DNA from: an uncultured Clostridium sp.
GTDB taxonomy: Bacteria > Bacillota_I > Bacilli_A > RF39 > UBA660
Reading direction: 5' to 3'
Length of the DNA stretch: 64,000 nt
NCBI GenBank assembly: GCA_946541575.1
Contig: CAMNJQ010000065.1
Span: 62,001 to 126,000 of the forward strand
Within the stretch, counting starts at the first letter, position 1. Each line of letters begins with the position of its first letter. Under the pieces are notes generated by a model, which was given only the letters and a program-made list of their open reading frames with translations, had not been told where the DNA came from and did not search any database. Both the position numbers and the translations under genes were made by a program. Shown here one piece after another: positions 39,709-49,996 of the stretch.

Positions 39709-40474
39709 TCACTTCCTTTGCTAAATTTATATATGCATCAGTTGCTCTACATCTAGGATCATATGCCAAAATTGGTTTACCATGAGAAGGGCACTCTGCT
39801 AATCTTACTAATCTTGGAATAATTGTATTATAGACTCTTTCCTTAAAATACTTTCTTATTTCTTCAACAACTTCAAACCCTAGATTAGCTCTTGAATCTA
39901 ACATTGTTAACAAAACTCCTTCAATTTCTAATGTAGGATTTAATTGTTTTTGAGCCATCATTATTGTATTTAACAATTGCATTATTCCTTCCAATGCTAA
40001 GAATTCACATTGTACTGGAATAATTACAGAATTAGATGCTGTTAAAGCATTTATTGTAATAATACTTAATGTTGGAGGACAATCTACTATAATATAATCA
40101 TATTTATCTCTAATAGGATCAATTTTATTCTTCAATTGAGCACCTTTAACAAAATTAGGTTCTTCCTTAGACTTCTCAAAAAATTCAGCTTCTAAACCAG
40201 AAAGATTAACAGTTGCAGCAAGTAAATCTAATCTTTTATATGCTGTATGTATAATTGCATCTTCAATAGAGCATTTATCTATTAAAACATCATAAATTGT
40301 TCTATCAATATCCCCCTTATTCATTCCAATTCCAGTTGTAGAATTTCCTTGTGGATCTAAATCTAATAATAAAACTTTTTTACCTAAATAAGCTAAAGAT
40401 GCAGATAAGTTAATACTTGTAGTTGTTTTACCAACTCCACCTTTTTGATTAACTAATGAAATCATTTTACCCAT
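39686..40474 (-). CDS. parA: ParA/Soj ATPase
   Basis: NQKGGVGKTTTSINLSASLA; LLLDLDPQGNSTTGIG. Confidence 0.97.
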   Translation of the reverse strand: MGKMISLVNQKGGVGKTTTSINLSASLAYLGKKVLLLDLDPQGNSTTGIGMNKGDIDRTIYDVLIDKCSIEDAIIHTAYKRLDLLAATVNLSGLEAEFFEKSKEEPNFVKGAQLKNKIDPIRDKYDYIIVDCPPTLSIITINALTASNSVIIPVQCEFLALEGIMQLLNTIMMAQKQLNPTLEIEGVLLTMLDSRANLGFEVVEEIRKYFKERVYNTIIPRLVRLAECPSHGKPILAYDPRCRATDAYINLAKEVIERNGQQ

Positions 40475-40550
40475 CTACATCACCTTCTTAATAACTACTA
40501 TACTATTTTATCAAATAATGAGTAATTAATAAATCATTTTTTGGAAAAAA

Positions 40551-40572
40551 AAGAAAGCATAATACTTTCCTC
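40551..40572 (-). terminator. Terminator at the end of the second parB-like gene
   Basis: GAAAG...CTTTC hairpin followed by U tract on the minus strand. Confidence 0.6.
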
Positions 40573-41766
40573 TTATGCATCCTTCTTTAACGTAATTGTT
40601 ATTTTATAATCTGACGTTCCATCATTTTCATCAACACTAACTTTATAACCATCAGTTTCTAACTTTTTAACTACTTCCTTTAAACTAGATACAGCTCTAG
40701 TAACATCTTTTTTATCACCAATTGATAAAGTTGAAGAACCAACTGAACTAGCTACATTAGTTGAAGAAGTATTACTATTAAATAAATTTAATGAAGAATC
40801 AGTTGAATCATTATTTGAAGCGAAACTAAATGAAGGAGTAAAATTAAATCCCTTATCATCTTTATTATCAGATTCTTTATTAGTAGAACTTGAGCTAGAT
40901 GTTTCATTTCCAAAAGATGCAAAATTAAATCTTAAATCAGAATTCTTTGAATCATCAGTCTTACTACTATCATTTCCTATATTAGCAGAAAATCCAAAGT
41001 TAGATTCGCTTTTTTCTTCTTTAGCATCAGCAGAATTATCTTGAATTGTCCAAGAACCATTTCCAAAACTTGCTGCTTTTTTATTATCATCAGAAGTAGC
41101 TGTTCCTTTTAAATCATTTAAATTGAAACTAAATCCTGTATTTGACTTAGTTACTCCTTCTTTTAATTCTTTTATTTCTTTATCTAAATCTCTTACAGTT
41201 AATTTCTCTTCCATAACCTTATTCAAAAGCTTAATTTGAGTATTTTTATCATCTACATTTAATAAACTTCTAGCATGACGCTCAGAGATTTTTTCCTTTA
41301 ATAAAGCATCTTGTATTTCATCAGGAAGAGCAAGCAATCTAAGTTTATTAGAAACTACAGATTGAGTTTTACCCATAGAAGCAGCTAATTGCTCCTGAGT
41401 CATATTTCCACCTTCAAGCTCTAATATTTTTTGATAAGTTCTTGCTTCTTCAATAGGAGTTAAATCCTTTCTTTGTAAGTTCTCTATTAAAGCTATTTTT
41501 GAGCTTTCTTTATCATCAAGGTTTTTAATAATTGCTGGTATTTTAGTTAGTCCTGCCATAGTAGATGCTTTATATCTTCTTTCACCTGCAATTATTTCAT
41601 ATTTGTTTTCAACTTTCCTTACAATAATAGGTTGAATTACTCCATGTTCTTTAATTGACACAGCTAATTCTTTTAAAGCTTGATCATCAAATACTTCTCT
41701 TGGTTGAAATCTATTTGGAATTATATCATCTAGATATAGAGAAACTACTTCATTACTACTTTCCAT
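40573..41766 (-). CDS. Second ParB-family protein (Noc position) with Phe/Gly/Ser/Asn low-complexity linker
   Basis: ParB N-domain (IPNRFQPREVFDD, YEIIAGERRYKAS, IENLQRKDLTPIEEA) and HTH; residues ~206-345 low complexity. Confidence 0.9.
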   Translation of the reverse strand: MESSNEVVSLYLDDIIPNRFQPREVFDDQALKELAVSIKEHGVIQPIIVRKVENKYEIIAGERRYKASTMAGLTKIPAIIKNLDDKESSKIALIENLQRKDLTPIEEARTYQKILELEGGNMTQEQLAASMGKTQSVVSNKLRLLALPDEIQDALLKEKISERHARSLLNVDDKNTQIKLLNKVMEEKLTVRDLDKEIKELKEGVTKSNTGFSFNLNDLKGTATSDDNKKAASFGNGSWTIQDNSADAKEEKSESNFGFSANIGNDSSKTDDSKNSDLRFNFASFGNETSSSSSTNKESDNKDDKGFNFTPSFSFASNNDSTDSSLNLFNSNTSSTNVASSVGSSTLSIGDKKDVTRAVSSLKEVVKKLETDGYKVSVDENDGTSDYKITITLKKDA

Positions 41767-41823
41767 ATCAACACCCTCTTTTACTCTACTCTACTATAAC
41801 ATTATAAGATAAAAAAACAAAAA

Positions 41824-41853
41824 ATGAAAGATTTTTATAATAATATCTTTCAT
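41824..41853 (-). terminator. Terminator downstream of rsmG
   Basis: ATGAAAGAT/ATCTTTCAT stem, U tract on minus strand. Confidence 0.75.
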
Positions 41854-41867
41854 ATTTTTTAATTTAA

Positions 41868-42575
41868 CTATAACAAATAATCATTTTTAATATCTTTTAT
41901 ACTTCTTGGATATTTCTCATTAGTCTTTTTTATCTTCTTCAAATTAACTAATGTTCTATTACTATCTTCAATGGGAAGCTTAAATTTATTAATATTTTCT
42001 AATACAACACCTAATTTATTAAAACTTGAAGAAACTTTATCTAACTCTTCATCGCAATTAGCTTTCATAAATATCAAATTACCATTAACTTTTAATGCCT
42101 TAATTGATATTTCCGTTAAAATACCAATATTTGCAACTGCTCTTGCTGTTATACAATCAAATTTTTCTTCATTCATTCTAGAATAATCTTCCATTCTAAA
42201 ATGCTCAGCATGAATATTACTTAATTCAAGTTCTTTAATAATCTCATTTAAATAGTTTACTCTTTTCTGTAAAGAATCTATAAGTACAATTTTTAGGTTT
42301 GGGAAAACAATTTTTAGAACTATTCCCGGAAACCCTGCTCCACTTCCAACATCACATAAAGTTATATTTTTACTTAAATCAATTTCCTTTACTAAAGTCA
42401 AACTATCATAAAAATGTTTTAAATATACATCATTTTCCATTGTAATAGTGGTAAGATTTATTTTTTCATTCCATTCAATTAATAAATGATAAAACTTATC
42501 AAGCTTATCTAATTTGTCCTTATCAAGTATAATTCCTAATTTCTTTACTTCTAAAACAAAATCTTCTTTATTCAT
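41868..42575 (-). CDS. rsmG: 16S rRNA (guanine-N7)-methyltransferase
   Basis: WNEKINLTTI, LCDVGSGAGFPGIVLKI, TARAVANIGILTE. Confidence 0.96.
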   Translation of the reverse strand: MNKEDFVLEVKKLGIILDKDKLDKLDKFYHLLIEWNEKINLTTITMENDVYLKHFYDSLTLVKEIDLSKNITLCDVGSGAGFPGIVLKIVFPNLKIVLIDSLQKRVNYLNEIIKELELSNIHAEHFRMEDYSRMNEEKFDCITARAVANIGILTEISIKALKVNGNLIFMKANCDEELDKVSSSFNKLGVVLENINKFKLPIEDSNRTLVNLKKIKKTNEKYPRSIKDIKNDYLL

Positions 42576-44424
42576 TATTAGACCTCTTTAAATATAAAAG
42601 AATCATTGAAATATCCGCAGGATTTACTCCACTAATTCTTAATGCCTGTCCAAGAGTTCCAGGTTTTATTTCATTTAACTTTTGAACGGCTTCTTTTGCA
42701 ATATTAGGTATCAAAGAATAATCTATAGAATCATTCAATTTAATTTTTTCATATTCAAGCATCTTATCAGCTTCTTTATTTGCTTTTACAATATATCCCT
42801 CATATTTAGTATTAATAACAACTTGTTCAATTACATCTTTATTAAATTCTTCATCTAAAAATCTTTTAATATGATCAAACTCTATCTCAGGTCTTTTCAA
42901 TAACTCATACAGATTAATAGAATCATATAATTTAGCGCTTTGTAATTCTTCTAAATAATTATTAATCTCTTCCTTTGGAGTGATCTTTGTACTTTTTAAT
43001 AAATTAGTTAAATAATCAATATCACTTAGTTTTTTCTTAAACTTATCATATGTAATATCATCGATTAAGCCTATTTCTTTTCCATATTCCATCAATCTTA
43101 TATCAGCATTATCATGTCTTAATAATAGTCTATACTCAGCACGAGATGTTAATAAGCGATATGGATCAATTACTCCTTTAGTAACTAAATCATCAATTAA
43201 AACTCCAATATATGCTTCATTTCTTTTTAAAATTAATGGTTCTTTATTATCAAGCTTTCTTGCTGCATTAATTCCAGCAATCAATCCTTGTCCTGCCGCT
43301 TCTTCATAACCACTAGTACCATTTATTTGTCCTGCGGTATATAAGTTTTCTACTATTTTACTTTCTAAACTAGGTTTAAGTTGTAAAGAGTCAATAGCAT
43401 CATACTCAATTGCATAAGCATATTTTACTATCTCAGCATTTTCTAGTCCTGGAAGACTATGCACCATTTCTTCTTGAACTTCATGTGGCATACTTGTAGA
43501 AAAACCCTGTATATAAATATCATCATAAAAAATACTTTCAGGTTCCAAAAATATCTGATGTCTTTCTTTATCTGCAAACTTAACAATTTTATCTTCAATA
43601 GAAGGACAATATCTAGGCCCTACTCCTTCTACATACCCACCATACATACTAGACTTTTCTAAATTATTTTTAATAATTTCATGAGTCTTTGGAGTTGTAT
43701 ATATTAAATAACATGGAATTTGATCATCTGGATTATAACTAGGTATATTTTGAAATGAAAAACTATATAACTCCTCATCTCCAGGTTGTATTGTAGCTTT
43801 AGAATAATCTATACTACTTTTTTTAATTCTAGGAGGAGTTCCCGTTTTTAATCTTTTAATATTGAATCCAATACGTTTTAAAGCATCACTTAAATGTAGT
43901 GAAGGTTCTTCATTATGAGGTCCACTTGAAATTTTAGTACTTCCATAAAGTACCATTCCTTTTAAATAAGTACCAGTAGTAATTACAACTGATCTACCTA
44001 ATATTTCTTTTCCATCAGCTAAAACTACTCCTTTAAACTTATTATCTTCTACAATTAAATCTTCAACCATTGCTTCTAGTACTTCTAAATTATCCGTATT
44101 CAAAATTGTCTTTTGCATTTCAGATTGATAAGTTACTTTATCAGCTTGAGCACGAAGTGCACGAACTGCAGGTCCTTTTTTTGTATTGAGCATCTTCATT
44201 TGTAGAAAACTCTTATCTATATTTTTAGCCATCTCCCCACCTAAAGCATCTATTTCTCTAACAATAATTCCTTTAGCAGGACCTCCTATAGATGGATTAC
44301 ATGGCATATCTGCAATATTTTTTATCTTTCCTGTTACTAATAATGTTTTTTTACCTAAACGAGCACTAGCCAAAGAAGCTTCACAACCAGCATGTCCTCC
44401 ACCTATAACTATAACATCATACAT
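42568..44424 (-). CDS. mnmG: tRNA uridine 5-carboxymethylaminomethyl modification enzyme MnmG
   Basis: VIVIGGGHAGCEASLASARLG; MPCNPSIGGPAKG; GTSGYEEAAGQGLIAGINAAR. Confidence 0.98.
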   Translation of the reverse strand: MYDVIVIGGGHAGCEASLASARLGKKTLLVTGKIKNIADMPCNPSIGGPAKGIIVREIDALGGEMAKNIDKSFLQMKMLNTKKGPAVRALRAQADKVTYQSEMQKTILNTDNLEVLEAMVEDLIVEDNKFKGVVLADGKEILGRSVVITTGTYLKGMVLYGSTKISSGPHNEEPSLHLSDALKRIGFNIKRLKTGTPPRIKKSSIDYSKATIQPGDEELYSFSFQNIPSYNPDDQIPCYLIYTTPKTHEIIKNNLEKSSMYGGYVEGVGPRYCPSIEDKIVKFADKERHQIFLEPESIFYDDIYIQGFSTSMPHEVQEEMVHSLPGLENAEIVKYAYAIEYDAIDSLQLKPSLESKIVENLYTAGQINGTSGYEEAAGQGLIAGINAARKLDNKEPLILKRNEAYIGVLIDDLVTKGVIDPYRLLTSRAEYRLLLRHDNADIRLMEYGKEIGLIDDITYDKFKKKLSDIDYLTNLLKSTKITPKEEINNYLEELQSAKLYDSINLYELLKRPEIEFDHIKRFLDEEFNKDVIEQVVINTKYEGYIVKANKEADKMLEYEKIKLNDSIDYSLIPNIAKEAVQKLNEIKPGTLGQALRISGVNPADISMILLYLKRSNNE

Positions 44425-44483
44425 AATATCACTTCCATAAATCTATTGTATTATATAACAACTTATAAAAAAAAGAAATATCT

Positions 44484-47400
44484 CTATTTCTTTTCTTTTG
44501 CTACAGTAAGCATTAATTTAATTCTATTAATTTGATTTGTGTGACTTGCTCCAGGGTCATAATCAATTGCAACTATATTACTTTCTGGATATAACTTTCT
44601 TATCTTTTTAATAACCGCTTTACCTACAATATGATTAGGTAAGCATGCAAAAGGCTGAACACAAACAATATTAGTTACTCCTTCTTTAATAAGTTCTACC
44701 ATCTCAGCAGTTAAAAACCAACCTTCTCCAGTTTGATTTCCTACAGATAAAATTCCATCTATATTATCTACTAACTTATAAATATCTACACTTTTTCTAA
44801 ACCTAGTATTTTCTAATGCTTTATCTATTGGTTTTTCATATAGTTTAATAATATCAATCATTACTCTACATCCATAAGCATAGGCATAACCTTTTTTCAA
44901 TAATTTAGATTTACCAATACCATCATATGCACTATATTTAACAAATCCCATTAATTCAGGAGCACATACTTCTACTCCTTCCTTTTCAAGTCTATCAACT
45001 AAATGATCATTTCCAAAAGTATGATATTTTATTAATATTTCTCCAACAATTCCTACTTTTGGTAAATCTTTAAGTTCTACTTTTATATCATTAAACTCTT
45101 TTACAATTTGCTTAACATTCTTCTTATAATCACTATTTTTACCATGCAATATAGCTTCACAGCATTTATCATTCCATTTATTATATAATGCTATAGACTC
45201 TCCTTTATTAACTTCATATGGTCTAGTTGAATAAAGTAGCTTCATTAATAAATCTCCATAGCTAATAGCTTGTAAAAATTTATTAATTAGAGGAACATTT
45301 AACTTAAATGCCTGTTCTTTTTCAAGGCCACTAAAATTAAGTGACATTACAGATACTTGTGAAAGGCCTGCATCACTAAGAGCTTTTCTAATTAATCCAA
45401 TATAATTTGTTGCACGACATCCTCCACCAGTTTGAGTAAGTATAACACTAGTATTATTAACATCATATTTACCACTAAGTAACGTATGAACTAGTTGTCC
45501 AATAACTATAATTGCAGGATAGCAAGCATCATTATTAACATACTTTAATCCAGTTTCAACCATTTCTTCTGTAGTATCTTTTAAATATACAGGCTTATAA
45601 CCAGCTGTTGTTAATGCTGCACCTAATAAAGGCATATGAAATTGTGAAACATCAGGAAATAATAAAATATGCTCTTTATCAACTTTATCAAATACATTTT
45701 TCTCATAACTATAAGGCTTATAAACATTATCGTTTATTCTCTTATTCATTGAAGCAATTAAAGAACGAATTCTAATTTTTGCTGTACCCAAATTATTAAC
45801 TTCATCTATTTTTATAGTTGTAAATAATTTATTATTAAACTTCAATATTTCTTCTGCTTGATCAGTAATAATAGCATCAAGACCACATCCAAATGAATTA
45901 AGATTAACAAGTTCTAAATTATTATAACGACTTACAACATCACAAGCATTAAATACTCTAGCATGATATTCCCATTGATTCATAACTCTTAACTTTGATT
46001 TAATCTTACTTAAATGACATATAGAATCTTCAGATAACACAGCAAGACCTAAAGAATTAATCATAGTATCTATTCCATGATTAACTTCTTTATCCAAGTG
46101 ATATGGTCTTCCAGCAAGAACAATAGCTTTTTCATTATGATTAATTATATATTCTAAGAATTCTTCTCCTTTTTCTTGAACATCTTTCTTAAATCTTTCT
46201 TGTTCTTTAAAACCAAGTTCAACTGCTTTTTTTACTTCTCTTTTCTTAAACTTATATTTTTTAAATTCAGGTATTTCTAGTAACCTCTTAATAAGTCCAT
46301 TTTTCTCTAAAGGAACAAAAGGATTAATATAGTTTATTTCTTGTTTATCTAATTCTTCAACGTTTAATTTTATTGCTTCACTATAAGATTGAACAATAGG
46401 ACAATTATAATTATTATCAGTAGTATCAAATTCTTTCTTTTCAAACATAATACAAGGATAAAAAATAGTTTTAATTCCTTTATTAATCAAATTCATTATA
46501 TGACCATGAACAAGTTTTGCAGGATAACATACTGATTCACTTGGCATAGATTCAATACCACTTTCATAAATACGTCTATTAGAATGATCAGAAATAACAA
46601 CTTTAAAGCCTAAATTAGTAAAAATAGTAAACCATAATGGATAATTTTCATACATATTTAAAACTCTAGGAATCCCAATTACACCACGAGGAGCATTTTC
46701 AATAGGTTCGTAATCAAACAATCTATCATATTTCCAAGAATACATATTAGGTAATGTTGTATTACTTCCGTTATTTCCACTACCTCTTTCACATCTATTA
46801 CCAGAAATAAATCTCTTTTCATTAAACATATTAATAGTCAAAGCACAATGATTTTCACATCTTTGGCATCTTGTATTAGTAGTTTTAACTTTTAAATTAA
46901 GTATTTCTTCTTTTGTTAACATAGATGTTTTAATATCTTGATCATCATACTTCTTATAATTTTCAAGAGCAATTAAAGCAATACCATATGCTCCCATAAG
47001 ACCAGCTATATCAGGTCTAATAACTTCTTTTCCAGTAATATTTTCAAATGCTTTTAATACAGCATCATTAAGAAAAGTACCACCTTGAACAACAATTTTA
47101 TCACCCAAAGTAGACATATCTCTAATTTTCATTACTTTTTGAATAGCATTTCTAATAACTGAATAAGATAGTCCTGCAAAAATATCTCCTAAAGGTCTAC
47201 CTTCCTTCTGAGTTTGTTTTATCTTACTATTCATAAAAACAGTACAACGACTACCTAAATCAATTGGAGCCTTACTCTTTATAGCTAAATCCACAAAATC
47301 TTGAACTGACATTCCTAAACTTTTGGCAAGTGTTTCTATAAAAGAACCACATCCACTTGAACAAGCTTCATTAAGCATAATAGAATTAACAACACCATCT

Positions 47401-48695
47401 TTAATTCTAATATATTTCATATCTTGTCCACCAATATCTATTATACTTTCTACTCCAGGTAGAAAATGATTAGCAGCTTCAAAGTGAGACATTGTTTCAA
47501 TTTCACTAATATCTAGATTAAATGCCGTTTTAACAAGTAATTCACCATATCCAGTTGAGCCACTTTGTCTAATAACTACATTTTTTGGTAATTTATCATA
47601 CAAATCCAAAATCATAGATTTAACTGTATCAAATGGTGTTCCTTTATTACTTTGATAATTTTCATAAAGAAGCTCTCCATCACTTCCAATTGCAACAACC
47701 TTACAAGTAGTACTTCCTGCATCTATTCCAACAAATACATCACCAACATAAGAAGACAAATCATACTTACTAATTGAAGCTTTATTATGTCTTTGAACAA
47801 ATTTTTTATAATCTTTCTCATTTTTAAATAATACAGGTAAGTTATTTGATTCTTCTTCAGAAAAATCTTTTAACTTATCTTTCAATTTATTAAAATCCTG
47901 AATATTAAAAACTTTCTTCTTTTCTTTATCAAGAATTGCTCCAATACAAACAAATATCTTTGTATCAATATTTGTTTTAACAATCTCATTTTCCTTTAAA
48001 TCTAATGTACTAATAAATCTTTGTCTTAATGAAGATAAATATGTTAGTGGTCCACCTAAAAACAAAACATTTCCTTTTATTGGCTTTCCACAAGCAAGAC
48101 CACTTATAGTCTGGTTAACAACTGCTTGCATAATAGAAAGAGCAATATCCTCTTTTTTAGCTCCTTCATTTAAAAGAGGTTGAACATCAGCTTTAGCAAA
48201 AACGCCACATCTAGATGCGATAGGATATATATTTTTTCCTTCATTAGCGAAATCATTAAGTCCTTCTGTAGTAGTATTTAAAAGAACGGCCATTTGATCT
48301 AAAAAAGAACCTGTTCCACCAGCACAAGAACCATTCATTCTCTGCTCTATAGTTTGATCAAAATAAATAATTTTTGCATCTTCACCACCAAGTTCAATAC
48401 ATACATCTGTTTCTTTTGCATACTCGTTAATAGCATTTTTACATGCAATTACTTCTTGAACAAAATTTACATCTAAAAACTTTGCAAGTGTTATTGCTCC
48501 ACTTCCAGTCATTGTCAAAGTATAATTAGACTTAGGAAATTTATTAATTATTTCATCAAATAAGTCTTCAATTGTTTTTTTTGTATTAGAAAAATGCCTC
48601 CTATATTCACTATATAAGATACTATTTTTATCATCCATTACTACTGCTTTTACAGTAGTAGATCCAACATCCATTCCTATATTTACTACTTTCAT
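44484..48695 (-). CDS. 2-hydroxyacyl-CoA dehydratase activase-like fusion (two BcrAD/BadFG domains plus dehydratase-like C-terminal region)
   Basis: Two ASKHA activase modules with Cys motifs (GSCAGGTGSFLDQMA; NEACSSGCGSFIETLA) then DUF2229-like region; 1403 aa. Confidence 0.88.
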   Translation of the reverse strand: MKVVNIGMDVGSTTVKAVVMDDKNSILYSEYRRHFSNTKKTIEDLFDEIINKFPKSNYTLTMTGSGAITLAKFLDVNFVQEVIACKNAINEYAKETDVCIELGGEDAKIIYFDQTIEQRMNGSCAGGTGSFLDQMAVLLNTTTEGLNDFANEGKNIYPIASRCGVFAKADVQPLLNEGAKKEDIALSIMQAVVNQTISGLACGKPIKGNVLFLGGPLTYLSSLRQRFISTLDLKENEIVKTNIDTKIFVCIGAILDKEKKKVFNIQDFNKLKDKLKDFSEEESNNLPVLFKNEKDYKKFVQRHNKASISKYDLSSYVGDVFVGIDAGSTTCKVVAIGSDGELLYENYQSNKGTPFDTVKSMILDLYDKLPKNVVIRQSGSTGYGELLVKTAFNLDISEIETMSHFEAANHFLPGVESIIDIGGQDMKYIRIKDGVVNSIMLNEACSSGCGSFIETLAKSLGMSVQDFVDLAIKSKAPIDLGSRCTVFMNSKIKQTQKEGRPLGDIFAGLSYSVIRNAIQKVMKIRDMSTLGDKIVVQGGTFLNDAVLKAFENITGKEVIRPDIAGLMGAYGIALIALENYKKYDDQDIKTSMLTKEEILNLKVKTTNTRCQRCENHCALTINMFNEKRFISGNRCERGSGNNGSNTTLPNMYSWKYDRLFDYEPIENAPRGVIGIPRVLNMYENYPLWFTIFTNLGFKVVISDHSNRRIYESGIESMPSESVCYPAKLVHGHIMNLINKGIKTIFYPCIMFEKKEFDTTDNNYNCPIVQSYSEAIKLNVEELDKQEINYINPFVPLEKNGLIKRLLEIPEFKKYKFKKREVKKAVELGFKEQERFKKDVQEKGEEFLEYIINHNEKAIVLAGRPYHLDKEVNHGIDTMINSLGLAVLSEDSICHLSKIKSKLRVMNQWEYHARVFNACDVVSRYNNLELVNLNSFGCGLDAIITDQAEEILKFNNKLFTTIKIDEVNNLGTAKIRIRSLIASMNKRINDNVYKPYSYEKNVFDKVDKEHILLFPDVSQFHMPLLGAALTTAGYKPVYLKDTTEEMVETGLKYVNNDACYPAIIVIGQLVHTLLSGKYDVNNTSVILTQTGGGCRATNYIGLIRKALSDAGLSQVSVMSLNFSGLEKEQAFKLNVPLINKFLQAISYGDLLMKLLYSTRPYEVNKGESIALYNKWNDKCCEAILHGKNSDYKKNVKQIVKEFNDIKVELKDLPKVGIVGEILIKYHTFGNDHLVDRLEKEGVEVCAPELMGFVKYSAYDGIGKSKLLKKGYAYAYGCRVMIDIIKLYEKPIDKALENTRFRKSVDIYKLVDNIDGILSVGNQTGEGWFLTAEMVELIKEGVTNIVCVQPFACLPNHIVGKAVIKKIRKLYPESNIVAIDYDPGASHTNQINRIKLMLTVAKEKK

Positions 48696-48736
48696 AAACT
48701 ACCACCGATAAGAATAATAGTATCACTAAAAAAAAA

Positions 48737-48762
48737 GAAAATCAATTTAACATATGATTTTC
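48737..48762 (-). terminator. Terminator upstream of the activase gene
   Basis: GAAAATC/GATTTTC stem followed by U9 on the minus strand. Confidence 0.65.
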
Positions 48763-48814
48763 CACAATTTTCCATATATAATTATCAAAAAAAGACAATT
48801 ACTCAAAATAGTTA

Positions 48815-49996
48815 TTATTCTATATTTTTTCTACCATTTTTAGAAATTTTATTTTTTAAATCAATATACTTTTTACGTATTAAAAAACTTATACCTGCTA
48901 TTACAAGTGAAATAACTATAATAACGATACTAGTAATATCAATCCTTTTTTCACTAATAAGCATTCTAAAAGTACCAAAACCGATAATTGCAAACAAAAG
49001 CATAATTGTTTCTGAAGGATTCTTCTTTTTATTAACAGCATTAATTTTATCTATATCTGATATAAAATTACCACATTTTTTACACTCAGTTCTATTAATA
49101 TTATTCAATGTACCACAATAAGAACAAGTACAATTAATATTTACAAAAAAACTACAATGCGGACACTATTCTTTATCTTTTTCAAACAATTCACCACAAT
49201 TAATACATTTATTATCTGAAAATTTACTAATATTTAATTTATTTTCTTCTAATTTCCTTTCTTCTTCTTTTACTTTTAAAGATTCTATTTTTTGTACCTT
49301 TTTACAATTGTCCATTCTTTTATAAATATTTAGTATTAGTAATGTAAAAATAATACCTAAAATTATTAAAAGTAATAATTCGAATTCAGCATATATTTTT
49401 GATAGAAAAATATATAATAAAATAATAACCAATACAATACATATCATAACTAACTTAAGTTCATCTAATCTTCTATTAAAATATAATAATTTATCTTTAG
49501 TAGTGTTTTCATTTCCACAACTTATGCAACTACTACTATGAACATTGTTTAATGCATGACAAGACTTACATTCATATTTCTCAATACTTGAAAAATTACA
49601 ATTTGGACAAGCATCTTTATCGATATCAAAAATAGTTCCACAAGAAATACATATATTCTTTTTATTTAAAGCATCGACAGTCACAACTTCTTTTGTCTTT
49701 TTATAATATTTAAATATTAAATAAAAAATAATTATAATAATAATTAAAGGAAAATATAAAAAATTATCATAAATGAATTTATCAAAATGAAAACCATTGA
49801 AATAATAACTACGATTAAATACAATTCTTAAACCCAAAAAAAACATAACAACGAAAGAACAAGGTATAGATATTAATAAAATAATTATTTTCATAATAAT
49901 TTTCTCTTTTTCTTGTCTACTCTTAATATGTTTAACTTCTATATATTTATAATTATTTAAATTATCATTCAATATAATCACTACTTCCCTAGACAA
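48815..49996 (-). pseudogene. Double zinc-ribbon membrane protein interrupted by one in-frame TAG (ORF track: 49166..49996 and 48815..49108)
   Basis: Both ORFs are in the same frame; TAG at 49166..49168 is followed without shift by CPHCSFFVNINCTCSYCGTLNNINRTECKKCG. The second ORF's listed start is an internal TTG. Confidence 0.7.

Noticed and set aside
42318-42336. ATTCCCGGAAA resembling a Noc-binding site (ATTTCCCGGGAAAT)
   Set aside because: Imperfect, lies in rsmG codons for a conserved GFPGIVL motif.
38625-44424. parS site near parA/parB
   Set aside because: No TGTTTCACGTGAAACA-like 16-mer spotted by eye; a proper pattern search of the window is needed before claiming presence or absence.
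49166-49168. Genome-wide reassignment of TAG to a sense codon
   Set aside because: TAG terminates gyrB at the conserved C-terminus (YVQNLDI) and ends the 21685..22584 ORF, so TAG is a normal stop; only local mutation or readthrough remains plausible.
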